Below are positions 1-6,936 of a DNA stretch of 16,620 nucleotides, one piece after another. How positions within the stretch are numbered: position 1 is the first letter of the stretch; the number at the start of each line of letters is the position of its first letter. The notes under the pieces were generated by a model that saw nothing but the letters and a program-made list of their open reading frames with translations, did no database searches and was not told the DNA's origin. This DNA is from Oribacterium sp. (GTDB lineage: Bacteria > Bacillota_A > Clostridia > Lachnospirales > Lachnospiraceae), in the NCBI GenBank assembly GCA_004554245.1, contig SFND01000030.1, positions 1-16,620 of the forward strand. The letters are read 5' to 3'. Made by a program: the position numbers and the translations under genes.

Positions 1-199
1 TGTCCGCCGCCTTATCCATATCCTTATACGCCATAGGGTCGGAAAAAGGTATTTCCTCTGTTATAAATTCCTTTACTTTCGCAGGGGTATCAATTCCGCG
101 TGCCACCAGCACCTCTGTTACAAGTGAAGGCAGCCCGAGTTCTTCTTCGATATGTTTCGCCTTTCCGGGATTTCCCGGCATAAGTTTCCACTTTTTCAT
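1..199 (-). CDS. recJ: Single-stranded-DNA-specific exonuclease RecJ, N-terminal fragment
   Basis: The first 66 codons of a gene that runs off the left edge of the window. The translation starts MKKWKLMPGN and contains the LVARGIDTPAKVKEF and DPMAYKDMDKA segments. These match the typical opening of Firmicutes RecJ (MKKWK..., 'LL..RGI.TPE.A..FL', 'DPF.MKDMDKA'). RecJ is a cytoplasmic 5'-3' single-strand exonuclease of recombination and mismatch repair. The catalytic DHH motifs lie beyond the edge, so only the leader segment supports the call. The start is fixed by GGAGG six bases upstream of the ATG, and a strong promoter lies about 45 bases further up. It is separated from livF by a terminator, so it is probably an independent unit. 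Codon style (CTT, GGA) resembles livF/livG rather than livM/H/J. Confidence 0.8.
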   Translation of the reverse strand, partial: MKKWKLMPGNPGKAKHIEEELGLPSLVTEVLVARGIDTPAKVKEFITEEIPFSDPMAYKDMDKAAD

Positions 200-242
200 A
201 TAAGCCCTCCGCGAATAAACACTATACCATTATATTTAATAT

Positions 243-271
243 ATTATATCACCGCAAACTTTGATTTTCAA
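243..271 (-). promoter_or_regulatory. Sigma-A promoter for recJ
   Basis: On the minus strand the -35 is TTGAAA (271-266) and the -10 is TATAAT (248-243), with a 17-base spacer. A TG dinucleotide one base before the -10 makes it an extended -10 element. The predicted start near 236 gives a leader of about 37 bases before the recJ ATG. Confidence 0.8.
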
Positions 272-324
272 CGTGAATTTGCCTTTATATTCATATTTTT
301 GCGTTTTTTCCGCCCCGGGCGTAC

Positions 325-354
325 AAAAAAAGCACCCATACAGGGTGCTTTTTT
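325..354 (-). terminator. Rho-independent terminator after livF
   Basis: AGCACCC (331-337) pairs with GGGTGCT (343-349) around a 5-base loop. A run of A flanks the left side and a run of T the right, so it can work on both strands. It lies about 17 bases past the livF stop and closes the liv operon before the recJ promoter. Confidence 0.88.
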
Positions 355-370
355 ATCATAAAAAATTTTA

Positions 371-1075
371 TCAGCCGCCAAGATAGGCCTTTTTTACGGA
401 TTCATCCGAAAGCATATCCTTTGCGTTGCCTTCCATTACAACCTTTCCTGTTTCAAGAACATAGGCTCTGTCTGCAATAGAAAGCGCCATTTTTGCGTTC
501 TGCTCAACAAGCAGGATTGTCGTTCCCGCTTCGTTAAGCTCCTTGATTATGTCAAAAATCTGCTGAACAAGCAGTGGCGAAAGACCCATGGAAGGTTCGT
601 CAAGCATCATCAGTTTGGGCTTTGACATAAGCGCGCGCCCCATGGCAAGCATTTGCTGTTCGCCGCCGGAAAGCGTTCCGGCAATCTGATTTTTGCGTTC
701 GCGCAAACGCGGAAAACGGTTGAAAACATTCTCAAGGCTCGGTTTTATTTCAGAAGCAGAGCGGGTATAAGCGCCCATTTCAAGATTTTCGGTAACGGTA
801 AGCTCCTGAAAAATGCGCCGTCCCTCCGGCACATGCGCAATGCCCATTGCCGGAAGCTTATAGGCAGGAATTTTGCTTATGTCCTTGCCCTCAAACTCCA
901 CGGAGCCGGTGCGGCTGCGGAGCATTCCGGAAATAGTTTTAAGCGTCGTGGATTTTCCCGCGCCGTTTGCGCCGATAAGGGTGACGATTTCTCCCTCATT
1001 AACTTCAAAAGAAACGCCTTTTATTGCGTGGATGGCGCCGTAATATACATTCAAATCGGTTGCTTTAAGCAGCAT
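371..1075 (-). CDS. livF: Branched-chain amino-acid ABC transporter ATP-binding protein LivF
   Basis: ATPase subunit of the LIV-type (HAAT family) importer; it pairs with LivG on the inner face of the LivH/LivM permease. The 234-residue length is normal for LivF. Visible motifs are Walker A GANGAGKST (residues 35-43), the LivF-typical HVPEGRRIF (81-89), ABC signature LSGGEQ (135-140), Walker B LMMLDEP (155-161) and the LVEQN switch-histidine-region equivalent near 195. The start has GGAGG nine bases upstream. It is the last gene of the operon, 17 bases after livG and just before a terminator. Leucine codons are overwhelmingly CTT (about 19 of 26 counted by eye) and arginine mostly CGC, unlike livM/H/J further upstream in the operon. 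Confidence 0.95.
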   Translation of the reverse strand: MLLKATDLNVYYGAIHAIKGVSFEVNEGEIVTLIGANGAGKSTTLKTISGMLRSRTGSVEFEGKDISKIPAYKLPAMGIAHVPEGRRIFQELTVTENLEMGAYTRSASEIKPSLENVFNRFPRLRERKNQIAGTLSGGEQQMLAMGRALMSKPKLMMLDEPSMGLSPLLVQQIFDIIKELNEAGTTILLVEQNAKMALSIADRAYVLETGKVVMEGNAKDMLSDESVKKAYLGG

Positions 1076-1092
1076 TTTGCGCGCCCTCCTTC

Positions 1093-1875
1093 TTAATCTT
1101 CGCCCTGCTTACCGAGATATGCCTCGATAACCGTGGGGTTGTTTTTAATTTCTTCCGGCGTGCCCTTTGCAATAATCTTTCCGTAGTTGAGCACGGCTAT
1201 GCCTTCGCAGATTCCCATAACAAGGTTCATGTCGTGCTCAATGAGCATGATTGCAATATGGAAGGTGTCGCGGATTTTTCTTATGTTGTCCATAAGTTCG
1301 GCAGTTTCCGAAGGGTTCATGCCTGCGGCCGGCTCGTCAAGAAGCAAAAGGCAGGGGTTTGTTGCAAGCGCCCTTACTATTTCAAGACGGCGCTGCGCGC
1401 CATAGGGCAGGTTACCCGCCTGAACATCCGCAAGCTCCTGCATATCAAATATGGAAAGCATTTCAAGAGCGCGCTTGCGCGCAATCTTTTCGGAACGACG
1501 AAACGCAGGGGTTTTAAAAAGCGACTGCGCAAGGTTATAGGTCATTTCTTCATGCAGACCGACAAGCACGTTTTCAGCAACGGTCAGATTATTGAACAGC
1601 CGTATGTTCTGAAACGTTCTGGCAATACCGGCGTGGTTTGCCTTTATTGTGTCATAACTGTTTATATCTTTCTGATTAAGAAGAATCGTGCCGTGAGTCG
1701 GCTGATAGACCTTTGTCAAAAGGTTAAAAACGGTGGTTTTTCCTGCTCCGTTCGGTCCGATAATACTGATGACCTCACCCTCGTGAACCTTGAAGCTGAC
1801 ATTTTCCACCGCAACAATGCCACCGAATCGTTTCGTTATTCCCTTGACCTCTAATAACAAATCTTCTCTAGCCAT
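1093..1875 (-). CDS. livG: Branched-chain amino-acid ABC transporter ATP-binding protein LivG
   Basis: Second ATPase subunit of the LIV importer. From the chosen start it has 260 residues, normal for LivG. Motifs are Walker A GPNGAGKT (40-47), RTFQNIRLF (86-94), the degenerate LivG signature LPYGAQRRLEI (156-166) and Walker B LLLLDEPAAGMNP (176-188). The ATG at 1875 (MAREDLLLEV) is preferred because GGAGG ends four bases upstream. A TTG seven codons earlier would bury that site. It lies about 30 bases after livM and 17 before livF. From the Walker A region onward it has the CTT/CGC-rich codon style of livF. The first ~40 codons are mixed (TTG, TTA, AGA, CGA), so any composition break falls near this 5' end. 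Confidence 0.95.
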   Translation of the reverse strand: MAREDLLLEVKGITKRFGGIVAVENVSFKVHEGEVISIIGPNGAGKTTVFNLLTKVYQPTHGTILLNQKDINSYDTIKANHAGIARTFQNIRLFNNLTVAENVLVGLHEEMTYNLAQSLFKTPAFRRSEKIARKRALEMLSIFDMQELADVQAGNLPYGAQRRLEIVRALATNPCLLLLDEPAAGMNPSETAELMDNIRKIRDTFHIAIMLIEHDMNLVMGICEGIAVLNYGKIIAKGTPEEIKNNPTVIEAYLGKQGED

Positions 1876-1905
1876 TGTGCCTCCATCCGTTCCCAACTCG
1901 TTCTA

Positions 1906-2931
1906 TTACACGTTTGCCTCTTCACCGTTCATCTTCGCCTGCACCTTCTGAGATAATTTATAAGGTAAGGTCGATTTCCATCCCAGTAATCCTTCTGGAC
2001 GGAAACGCATCATCAGAACCAGGATGACGCCATAGAGAACGAAGCGGTATTTCATAAGGCTTCTGGAAATCTCCGGGAAAGCAACCAGAACGATTGCTCC
2101 TACAAACATGCCTCTGAGAGTTCCCATACCGCCTAAAATAACGATACTTAAAATCAGGGTTGAAACATCAAAGTTAAATGTATTCGGATCGATATAACCG
2201 ATCAGGGAAGAATACAATGCTCCGCCCAGTGCGCAGATCATGGCCGAAATAACAAATGCCAGGATCTTATATTTTGTGATATTGATTCCCATCATGGTGC
2301 TGGCCATCTCATCGGTTTTGATCGCTCTGAGCGCTCTTCCGGTCTTCGACTGGATCAGTGCTCTGCAGAACAGAGCGATCAGCACGATCATGATCAGAAT
2401 CAGGAAATACATACCATTGTTTGCCACCGTCAGCTTCATGCCGAAGATCTGTGGCTTCGGGATATTTTTTACGCCGAGTGTACCATTCGTTACACTCTGC
2501 CAGTTCATCAGAACCATCTTGACGATCTCACCAAATCCCAGGGTGATGATGGAAAGGTACGTTCCGGTTACACGTAATGTAGGCAGTCCTACCAGCACGC
2601 CGATGACGGCAGCCACCAGCATTCCGATGATCATCGCTGGGAAAAAGGACCATCCCAGGGTGACAGCTAAAAGTGATGCTGTGTAAGCTCCGATGGCGAC
2701 GAAGCCTGCATGCCCCAGCGATACTAGACCGGTATAGCCGGTCAGGATATTGAGACCCAGTCCAAGGATCGCGTAACATCCGATTTTTGCAACGACCGTC
2801 AGAAAATACTGGTTCTTTGCCACGAACGGCAGTGCAATCAGAAGAACAGCCAGAACGCCCCAAAGGATCTTTGCGTTCTTCGCTGTAAACTGTTCGAACG
2901 AAGAAAGCAGTGTACTATTATCTTTTTTCAT
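1906..2931 (-). CDS. livM: Branched-chain amino-acid ABC transporter permease LivM
   Basis: Inner-membrane permease that pairs with LivH. The 341-residue protein has a short polar N-terminus followed by many hydrophobic segments. It carries the family landmarks GLGLNILTGYTGLVSLGHAGFVAIGAY (given here only as a landmark region, residues about 57-83; key residues are the GYTG and GHAGF motifs), LRVTGTYLSIITLGFGEI (about 119-136) and KTGRALRAIK near 194-203, the cytoplasmic coupling loop that contacts the ATPases. GGAGG lies seven bases before the ATG. It sits 29 bases after livH. Isoleucine is almost always ATC, leucine mostly CTG and arginine often AGA, in contrast to livG/livF downstream. Confidence 0.94.
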   Translation of the reverse strand: MKKDNSTLLSSFEQFTAKNAKILWGVLAVLLIALPFVAKNQYFLTVVAKIGCYAILGLGLNILTGYTGLVSLGHAGFVAIGAYTASLLAVTLGWSFFPAMIIGMLVAAVIGVLVGLPTLRVTGTYLSIITLGFGEIVKMVLMNWQSVTNGTLGVKNIPKPQIFGMKLTVANNGMYFLILIMIVLIALFCRALIQSKTGRALRAIKTDEMASTMMGINITKYKILAFVISAMICALGGALYSSLIGYIDPNTFNFDVSTLILSIVILGGMGTLRGMFVGAIVLVAFPEISRSLMKYRFVLYGVILVLMMRFRPEGLLGWKSTLPYKLSQKVQAKMNGEEANV

Positions 2932-2960
2932 CTTTATCCTCCAAGTATCGTTACGGTGTC

Positions 2961-3839
2961 TTATACCTTGGTGATGCCCTTCTTACCAAACAGACCGTTC
3001 GGACGAATGATCAGCACCAGGATCAAAATGATAAATGCTACAGAATCGCGGTAGGTAGAGCCGAAGAAGGCAACCGCCATACACTCGGAAACACCGATAA
3101 TCAAACCGCCCAGGATCGCGCCCGGAAGACTTCCGATACCGCCGAGAACGGCCGCTGCAAAGGCCTTTAAGCCGGCCATGAATCCCATGTTCGGATAAAC
3201 GATTTCGTAATAACCGCCAACCAGCGCACCGGCGAGTGTTGCAGATACACCTGCGAGGAAGAATGTAAAGCTGATGACAAAGTTTACATCGATGCCCATC
3301 ATCTTTGCGGCCTTTGCATTCTGCTGACTGGCTCTCATCGCAAGACCGATCTTGGTTTTAAATACGATGAATACGAGGATCAGCATCAGCACGACCGACA
3401 CCACGCACATCATGATCTGTGTCAGTGTGATGGAAATAGAACCGATCTTGATCATGCCGTAACCGAAGATGTTCGGGAAGTTTCTTTTCTCTGAACCGAG
3501 AAAAACAATCAGGAGGTTGGTGATGATGTTGGAAATACCGATGGTCGTAATCAGAGATGCGATTGGCGGTGATCCCTTTTTACGAAGCGGCTCCAGTGCG
3601 ATCTTATCGATCATGATACCTAACGCACCGGTTACGAACATACTTAAGAGAATCCCTGGTACGATGCCGAATTTCATACTTACGATGAATACCATGGCGA
3701 TTTCCGCGCCAAACGCGTAAATGGAACCATGTGAGAAATTGACCAGTCGAAGGATTCCGAATATCAGCGAATAACCGACCGCTATTAACGCATATCCCAT
3801 GCCCAGGGCTAAACCATTAAAAACCTGTTGAACAAGCAT
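2961..3839 (-). CDS. livH: Branched-chain amino-acid ABC transporter permease LivH
   Basis: Partner permease of LivM. The 292-residue, highly hydrophobic protein opens with MLVQQVFNGLALGMGYALIA, the usual LivH beginning ('Q...NGL..G..YALIA.G'). It continues with the GILRLVNFSHG motif (about 29-39) and the KTKIGLAMRASQQN coupling loop (about 161-174). The C-terminal RPNGLFGKKG is also typical. AAGGAG lies five bases upstream of the ATG. It follows livJ after an 86-base gap that contains a strong hairpin, so its expression is likely lower than livJ's. Confidence 0.94.
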   Translation of the reverse strand: MLVQQVFNGLALGMGYALIAVGYSLIFGILRLVNFSHGSIYAFGAEIAMVFIVSMKFGIVPGILLSMFVTGALGIMIDKIALEPLRKKGSPPIASLITTIGISNIITNLLIVFLGSEKRNFPNIFGYGMIKIGSISITLTQIMMCVVSVVLMLILVFIVFKTKIGLAMRASQQNAKAAKMMGIDVNFVISFTFFLAGVSATLAGALVGGYYEIVYPNMGFMAGLKAFAAAVLGGIGSLPGAILGGLIIGVSECMAVAFFGSTYRDSVAFIILILVLIIRPNGLFGKKGITKV

Positions 3840-3863
3840 TGAGGCTCCTTTCGAAGATATAGT

Positions 3864-3893
3864 GAGAGCCGGAAAGCACGCTTTCCGGCTCTC
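3864..3893 (-). promoter_or_regulatory. Strong intercistronic hairpin between livJ and livH
   Basis: GAGAGCCGGAAAG (3864-3876) and CTTTCCGGCTCTC (3881-3893) form a perfect 13-bp stem with a 4-base loop. On the transcribed strand no T run follows, so it is unlikely to be an efficient terminator. Position right after the binding-protein gene suggests a 3' stability element or partial attenuator, so that livJ is made in excess over the permease. The function is inference. Confidence 0.7.
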
Positions 3894-3925
3894 TCAGATG
3901 TACTTACATAAATTTTTAAGTTTGC

Positions 3926-5143
3926 TTATTTCATTTTAACGAACTTGCCATCTTCGATGGTTACCTTTACGAATGCCTTATCTACATCACCCGTTGCGTC
4001 AAACTTAGTCTGACCGGTAACGCCTGGATAATCCACGTTGTAAAGCGCATCCTTCACCTTATCGGACTCCGTAGTGCCTGCAGCTTCGATTGCGGTCAGC
4101 AGCATGCCTACAGAATCATATGCCTGAGAGGTCAGTGCAGATGGTGCGCTGCCGTACACATCGGTATACTGCTGTACATATGACTTAACCTCAGGATCAT
4201 CAGAATCTGCAAAGAAGATAACCGGGAAGCATACACCGTTTACGGCGCTTCCACCAAGCTCCAGGAGCTGCTGGCTGTAGGCGTTAGAGAATGCGATGAT
4301 GGCAACATCCGGATTCACCTGCTTGTACTGCTTTGCAACTGGTGCTACGAGGTTATACATACCACAGCAGATAACAGCCTCTGCCCCTGCCTCGTTCAGC
4401 TTTGCGATTGCTGCAGAATAGTCATCGGAGCCTTCCATCACTTCCTCATGTGCTACGACAGAAACGCCCTTATCGCTCATACCGTCGATGATGTCGGTGA
4501 TGATCTTCGAGGTATTGGTTCCCCAGTCGGTCATGATGGAGATGATACCAATCTTCTTCTTGCCGAGGTCGTTAACTGCGATATCTACACTCGCACCACC
4601 CTCCTTGGAAATGACGGTGTTGTTTCTGAAGATATAGTCACCGATGGAAGAATAGTCCGGATGAGAGGAAGATGGGGAAATCTCGATCACACCGTTTTCC
4701 TGGTAGATCGGTGCTGCGGTCATACATACGCCAGAAGCGAAATGTCCGATGACGCCGGCGATGTTGTCCTTATCCGATACGATCTTCTGTGCGATGGTGG
4801 TTGCTTCCTCAGAAGTATTCTTATCATCGTACTCAACGATCTTTACTTCTCTCCCCAGGCATCCGCCGTCCGTGTTCCACTTCTCTGCCATTAACTTGGC
4901 TGCGTTTGCGAATCCGATACCGTACTCTGAGTTGTCACCGGTCATCGGTCCTGCAACTGCGATGGTAATCGGATTCGATGTGTCCAGATTACCGCTGCCA
5001 CCCTCTGCTGCTGCAGAAGTCGCTGCCTCTTCCTTCTTCGCTGCTGTGGTTTCCGGAGCCTTACCGGAACCGCCGGAGCACGCTGTCGTCAGCGCCATCG
5101 CTGCAGCGAGTGTTAACGAAAGTGCAATATGTCTTTTCTTCAT
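3926..5143 (-). CDS. livJ: Branched-chain amino-acid ABC transporter substrate-binding lipoprotein
   Basis: Extracytoplasmic receptor (type 1 periplasmic-binding fold, Leu/Ile/Val-binding family) that delivers substrate to LivHM. From the ATG at 5143 it has 405 residues. It starts with a lipoprotein signal (MKKRH, hydrophobic core, lipobox LTTAC with Cys22), then an Ala/Glu/Gly/Ser-rich linker (about 23-55), then the mature domain beginning NPITIAVAGPMTGDNSEYG, typical of LivJ. Other family marks are GVIGHFASGVCMTAAPIY and the Ala-Tyr-Asp segment near the C-terminus. AGGAGG lies eight bases upstream of this ATG; an in-frame GTG 13 codons earlier is rejected because it has no such site and lies inside the leader hairpin. 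It is first in the operon, behind a near-consensus promoter. Exact ligand (Leu/Ile/Val, another amino acid, or an amide) cannot be read from the sequence. Confidence 0.92.
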   Translation of the reverse strand: MKKRHIALSLTLAAAMALTTACSGGSGKAPETTAAKKEEAATSAAAEGGSGNLDTSNPITIAVAGPMTGDNSEYGIGFANAAKLMAEKWNTDGGCLGREVKIVEYDDKNTSEEATTIAQKIVSDKDNIAGVIGHFASGVCMTAAPIYQENGVIEISPSSSHPDYSSIGDYIFRNNTVISKEGGASVDIAVNDLGKKKIGIISIMTDWGTNTSKIITDIIDGMSDKGVSVVAHEEVMEGSDDYSAAIAKLNEAGAEAVICCGMYNLVAPVAKQYKQVNPDVAIIAFSNAYSQQLLELGGSAVNGVCFPVIFFADSDDPEVKSYVQQYTDVYGSAPSALTSQAYDSVGMLLTAIEAAGTTESDKVKDALYNVDYPGVTGQTKFDATGDVDKAFVKVTIEDGKFVKMK

Positions 5144-5163
5144 ATCTGTTTCCTCCTGATTTC

Positions 5164-5182
5164 GTGAACTTTCCCTGTTCAC
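5164..5182 (-). promoter_or_regulatory. Small hairpin in the livJ leader
   Basis: GTGAAC and GTTCAC (5164-5169 and 5177-5182) form a perfect 6-bp stem with a 7-base loop, about seven bases upstream of the livJ ribosome binding site. It could modulate translation or be a DNA operator; the sequence does not say which. Confidence 0.4.
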
Positions 5183-5203
5183 CTTTTCGCTTGTGATGTA
5201 ATA

Positions 5204-5232
5204 ATTTTACTTTTTAACATCAGTAGAGTCAA
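5204..5232 (-). promoter_or_regulatory. Sigma-A promoter for the liv operon
   Basis: The minus strand carries -35 TTGACT (5232-5227) and -10 TAAAAT (5209-5204) separated by 17 bases. The predicted start is an A near 5197, giving a leader of about 54 bases to the livJ ATG. Confidence 0.8.
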
Positions 5233-5412
5233 TACATTTTGTGCATTATACTTATTTTTGCCGTTTCTCCATGACGATTATTTGTTTTATTTGTACATCT
5301 TGTTGCATTATTACAAAGCTTTTTTAGATAGATGTGTCATTTTGAGACAAGCAGTAAACCGTGCACTTTAGAATTCTTTTGATTCATACCTAGCAGGCGC
5401 TCCTTTCATAAT

Positions 5413-5455
5413 AAAAAAAGCCATCACATCCCTGTTTCAGGAACATGACGGCTTT
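5413..5455 (-). terminator. Intrinsic terminator upstream of the liv promoter
   Basis: On the minus strand AAAGCC...GGCTTT closes a long stem whose inner part includes TCA/TGA and CCTG/CAGG around an AAA loop. Seven T follow directly. It ends transcription coming either from alr or, more likely, from the strong promoter at 5526-5554. Confidence 0.82.
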
Positions 5456-5519
5456 GCCACCTAGTTATAATTTATATAAGGCTACCGTTATCAGTGCTGT
5501 TATCAATAACCTTATTTTT
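5413..5519 (-). ncRNA. Putative short RNA or attenuated leader
   Basis: A transcript starting at the predicted site near 5519 would run about 105 bases to the terminator's T run. It has foldable parts before the terminator: ATAAGG (near 5515-5510) can pair with CCTTAT (near 5482-5477), and TTATA/TATAA form a small stem. ACGG, near 5490, can also pair with CCGT in the rising arm of the terminator, which would allow an alternative fold. I could not match it to a known riboswitch or T-box consensus. The rest of the 5144-5603 interval shows only the liv promoter and leader described separately. It is either a stand-alone RNA or a leader whose read-through reaches livJ. Confidence 0.45.
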
Positions 5520-5525
5520 ATCATT

Positions 5526-5554
5526 TTTATACTAAAGTCAACATTCATTGTCAA
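5526..5554 (-). promoter_or_regulatory. Consensus sigma-A promoter in the alr-livJ interval
   Basis: Perfect -35 TTGACA (5554-5549), 17-base spacer and -10 TATAAA (5531-5526) on the minus strand. Predicted start is an A near 5519. It lies 50 bases downstream of the alr stop and drives no obvious protein gene before the terminator at 5413-5455. Confidence 0.78.
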
Positions 5555-5603
5555 GCATAATTGATTTCTGCCTTTCATTCGTATATTATGCCACTATCCA
5601 CAC

Positions 5604-6788
5604 TTACATCCGAAGCAACAGTTCCTTCGCGACGACATCACCGCTCTCCAGGTAGTAGCGTGGCACGCGCTTGCTGACGGCGCAGATGAGCTCGTACGGG
5701 ATGGTGCCGGCGAGCTCTGCGAGCTTTTCGACCGGCTGCAGTGTGCCGAAGATCTCCACCACACTGCCGACGTCAACATCGGACTTATCCGTGAGATCGA
5801 TCATGCACATATCCATGCAGATTTTGCCACGCTGAGGAGCCGGACCATCGACGGTCATCAGGCTGCAACGGTTCGACAGTACACGGAAGAAGCCGTCGGC
5901 ATAGCCATACGGCACGACACCGATGCGCTCCTTTTTCGTGGTCGTGTAGATGCCACCGTAGCTGATGTGCGTACCGGCCGGATAGATTTTAATCGTGCTG
6001 ACCGTCGTTTTCAGTGACATGAGGGGCCGGAGGCCGAGCTTCTGCGCGAACTCGCCATAGCCGTACAGCAGGAGGCCCGGGCGCACCATATCGAGCCAGG
6101 TCTCCGGATAATCCACGGTCGCACCGGTGTTGGCGCAGTGCCGGAGGACGAAACGGTGCCCCCACTTCGCCTCGACGGCAGCGATTACGTCCGTGAAAAG
6201 CTTAAACTGATGCTCTGTGTACGCCCGGCAGTCCTCGCCCGGCTCGTCGGCCACTGCGAAATGCGTGAAGATACCCTCCGCCTCGAGACCTGGCAGCCGG
6301 CACGCCTCCACGATCCCGTCGACGCCATGCTGGAAATAATTGCCGTCACAGATATATCCGAGTCGTGACATACCGGTATCCACCTTGATATGGATCTTCA
6401 GCGTGCCACCGTACTTCACCGCCTCCGCACTGTATTCATGCGCCTTCGCCTCACAGGTCACGGCCTGCGTGATATTGAAGCAGATCAGCCGGTCGACCTG
6501 CTCCTTCGGCGTGTGCCCGAGAATCAGAATCGGCATCGTGATGCCGTGAAACCGGAGTTCCATCGCTTCGTCAATGCTGGAGACCGCGAGGTAATCCGCG
6601 CCGAGCTCCTGCAGCTTCTTCGCGATATGTACCGAGCCATGCCCGTAGGCGTCGGCCTTCACCACACCGAGAAACTTCCGATCACGCCCGATATAATCCC
6701 GAATCGTATGATAGTTGTAGCTCAGGGCATCGAGATCGATCTCCGCCCAGGTCCTCCGAAGTGTTGACGTCATATCTGTAGATTTCAT
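5604..6788 (-). CDS. alr: Alanine racemase
   Basis: PLP-dependent enzyme interconverting L- and D-alanine for peptidoglycan; cytoplasmic. The 394-residue length is normal. The PLP lysine is K44 in VVKADAYGHG (42-51), the second catalytic residue is Y277 in SYGG, and KVDTGMSRLG (135-144), HCANTGAT (217-224) and RPGLLLYG (236-243) are family marks. The N-terminus RRTWAEIDLDAL (11-22) is the usual first strand. AAGGAGG lies nine bases before the ATG; an out-of-frame ATG closer to it stops at once. It has its own transcription unit: a terminator upstream separates it from the epimerase gene. It is an anabolic-looking stand-alone alr, not placed in a wall cluster here. Codon usage is GC-rich (ATC, GTG, CGC, CTC). 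Confidence 0.95.
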   Translation of the reverse strand: MKSTDMTSTLRRTWAEIDLDALSYNYHTIRDYIGRDRKFLGVVKADAYGHGSVHIAKKLQELGADYLAVSSIDEAMELRFHGITMPILILGHTPKEQVDRLICFNITQAVTCEAKAHEYSAEAVKYGGTLKIHIKVDTGMSRLGYICDGNYFQHGVDGIVEACRLPGLEAEGIFTHFAVADEPGEDCRAYTEHQFKLFTDVIAAVEAKWGHRFVLRHCANTGATVDYPETWLDMVRPGLLLYGYGEFAQKLGLRPLMSLKTTVSTIKIYPAGTHISYGGIYTTTKKERIGVVPYGYADGFFRVLSNRCSLMTVDGPAPQRGKICMDMCMIDLTDKSDVDVGSVVEIFGTLQPVEKLAELAGTIPYELICAVSKRVPRYYLESGDVVAKELLLRM

Positions 6789-6814
6789 CGCATGCAGCCT
6801 CCTTTGATACTCTA

Positions 6815-6820
6815 GTTATA
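6815..6820 (-). promoter_or_regulatory. Possible -10 element for alr
   Basis: TATAAC on the minus strand, about 27 bases before the alr start codon. No good -35 hexamer is visible at 16-18 bases, so this is tentative. Confidence 0.35.
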
Positions 6821-6896
6821 CCATGCTTTCAGCACACGAAACATTGAAATACTGCATGTTAAAATTCCATTGGAAGGTTTGCATAATCAATCGAAT

Positions 6897-6924
6897 AAAA
6901 AAACTCGGCCGAAACCGAGTTTTT
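6897..6924 (-). terminator. Rho-independent terminator after the epimerase-like gene
   Basis: ACTCGG (6903-6908) pairs with CCGAGT (6915-6920), extended by A/T pairs on both sides, with seven A on the left and T's on the right. It lies about 12 bases past the stop of the epimerase-like gene. Confidence 0.87.
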
Positions 6925-6936
6925 CTTTGGCATTTT

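Noticed and set aside
1876..1896. TTG start for livG at 1896
   Set aside because: The GGAGG used by the ATG at 1875 would fall inside the gene, and LivG homologues begin near MAREDLLLEV.
5144..5182. GTG start for livJ at 5182
   Set aside because: No ribosome binding site, and it would place charged residues before the lipoprotein signal; the ATG at 5143 has AGGAGG at proper spacing.
5413..5519. T-box leader upstream of livJ
   Set aside because: AGGTGGCAAAGCC before a terminator is superficially like the T-box AGGGTGGNACCGCG element, but the UGGNACC bulge is not matched and there is no room for a Stem I between promoter and terminator.
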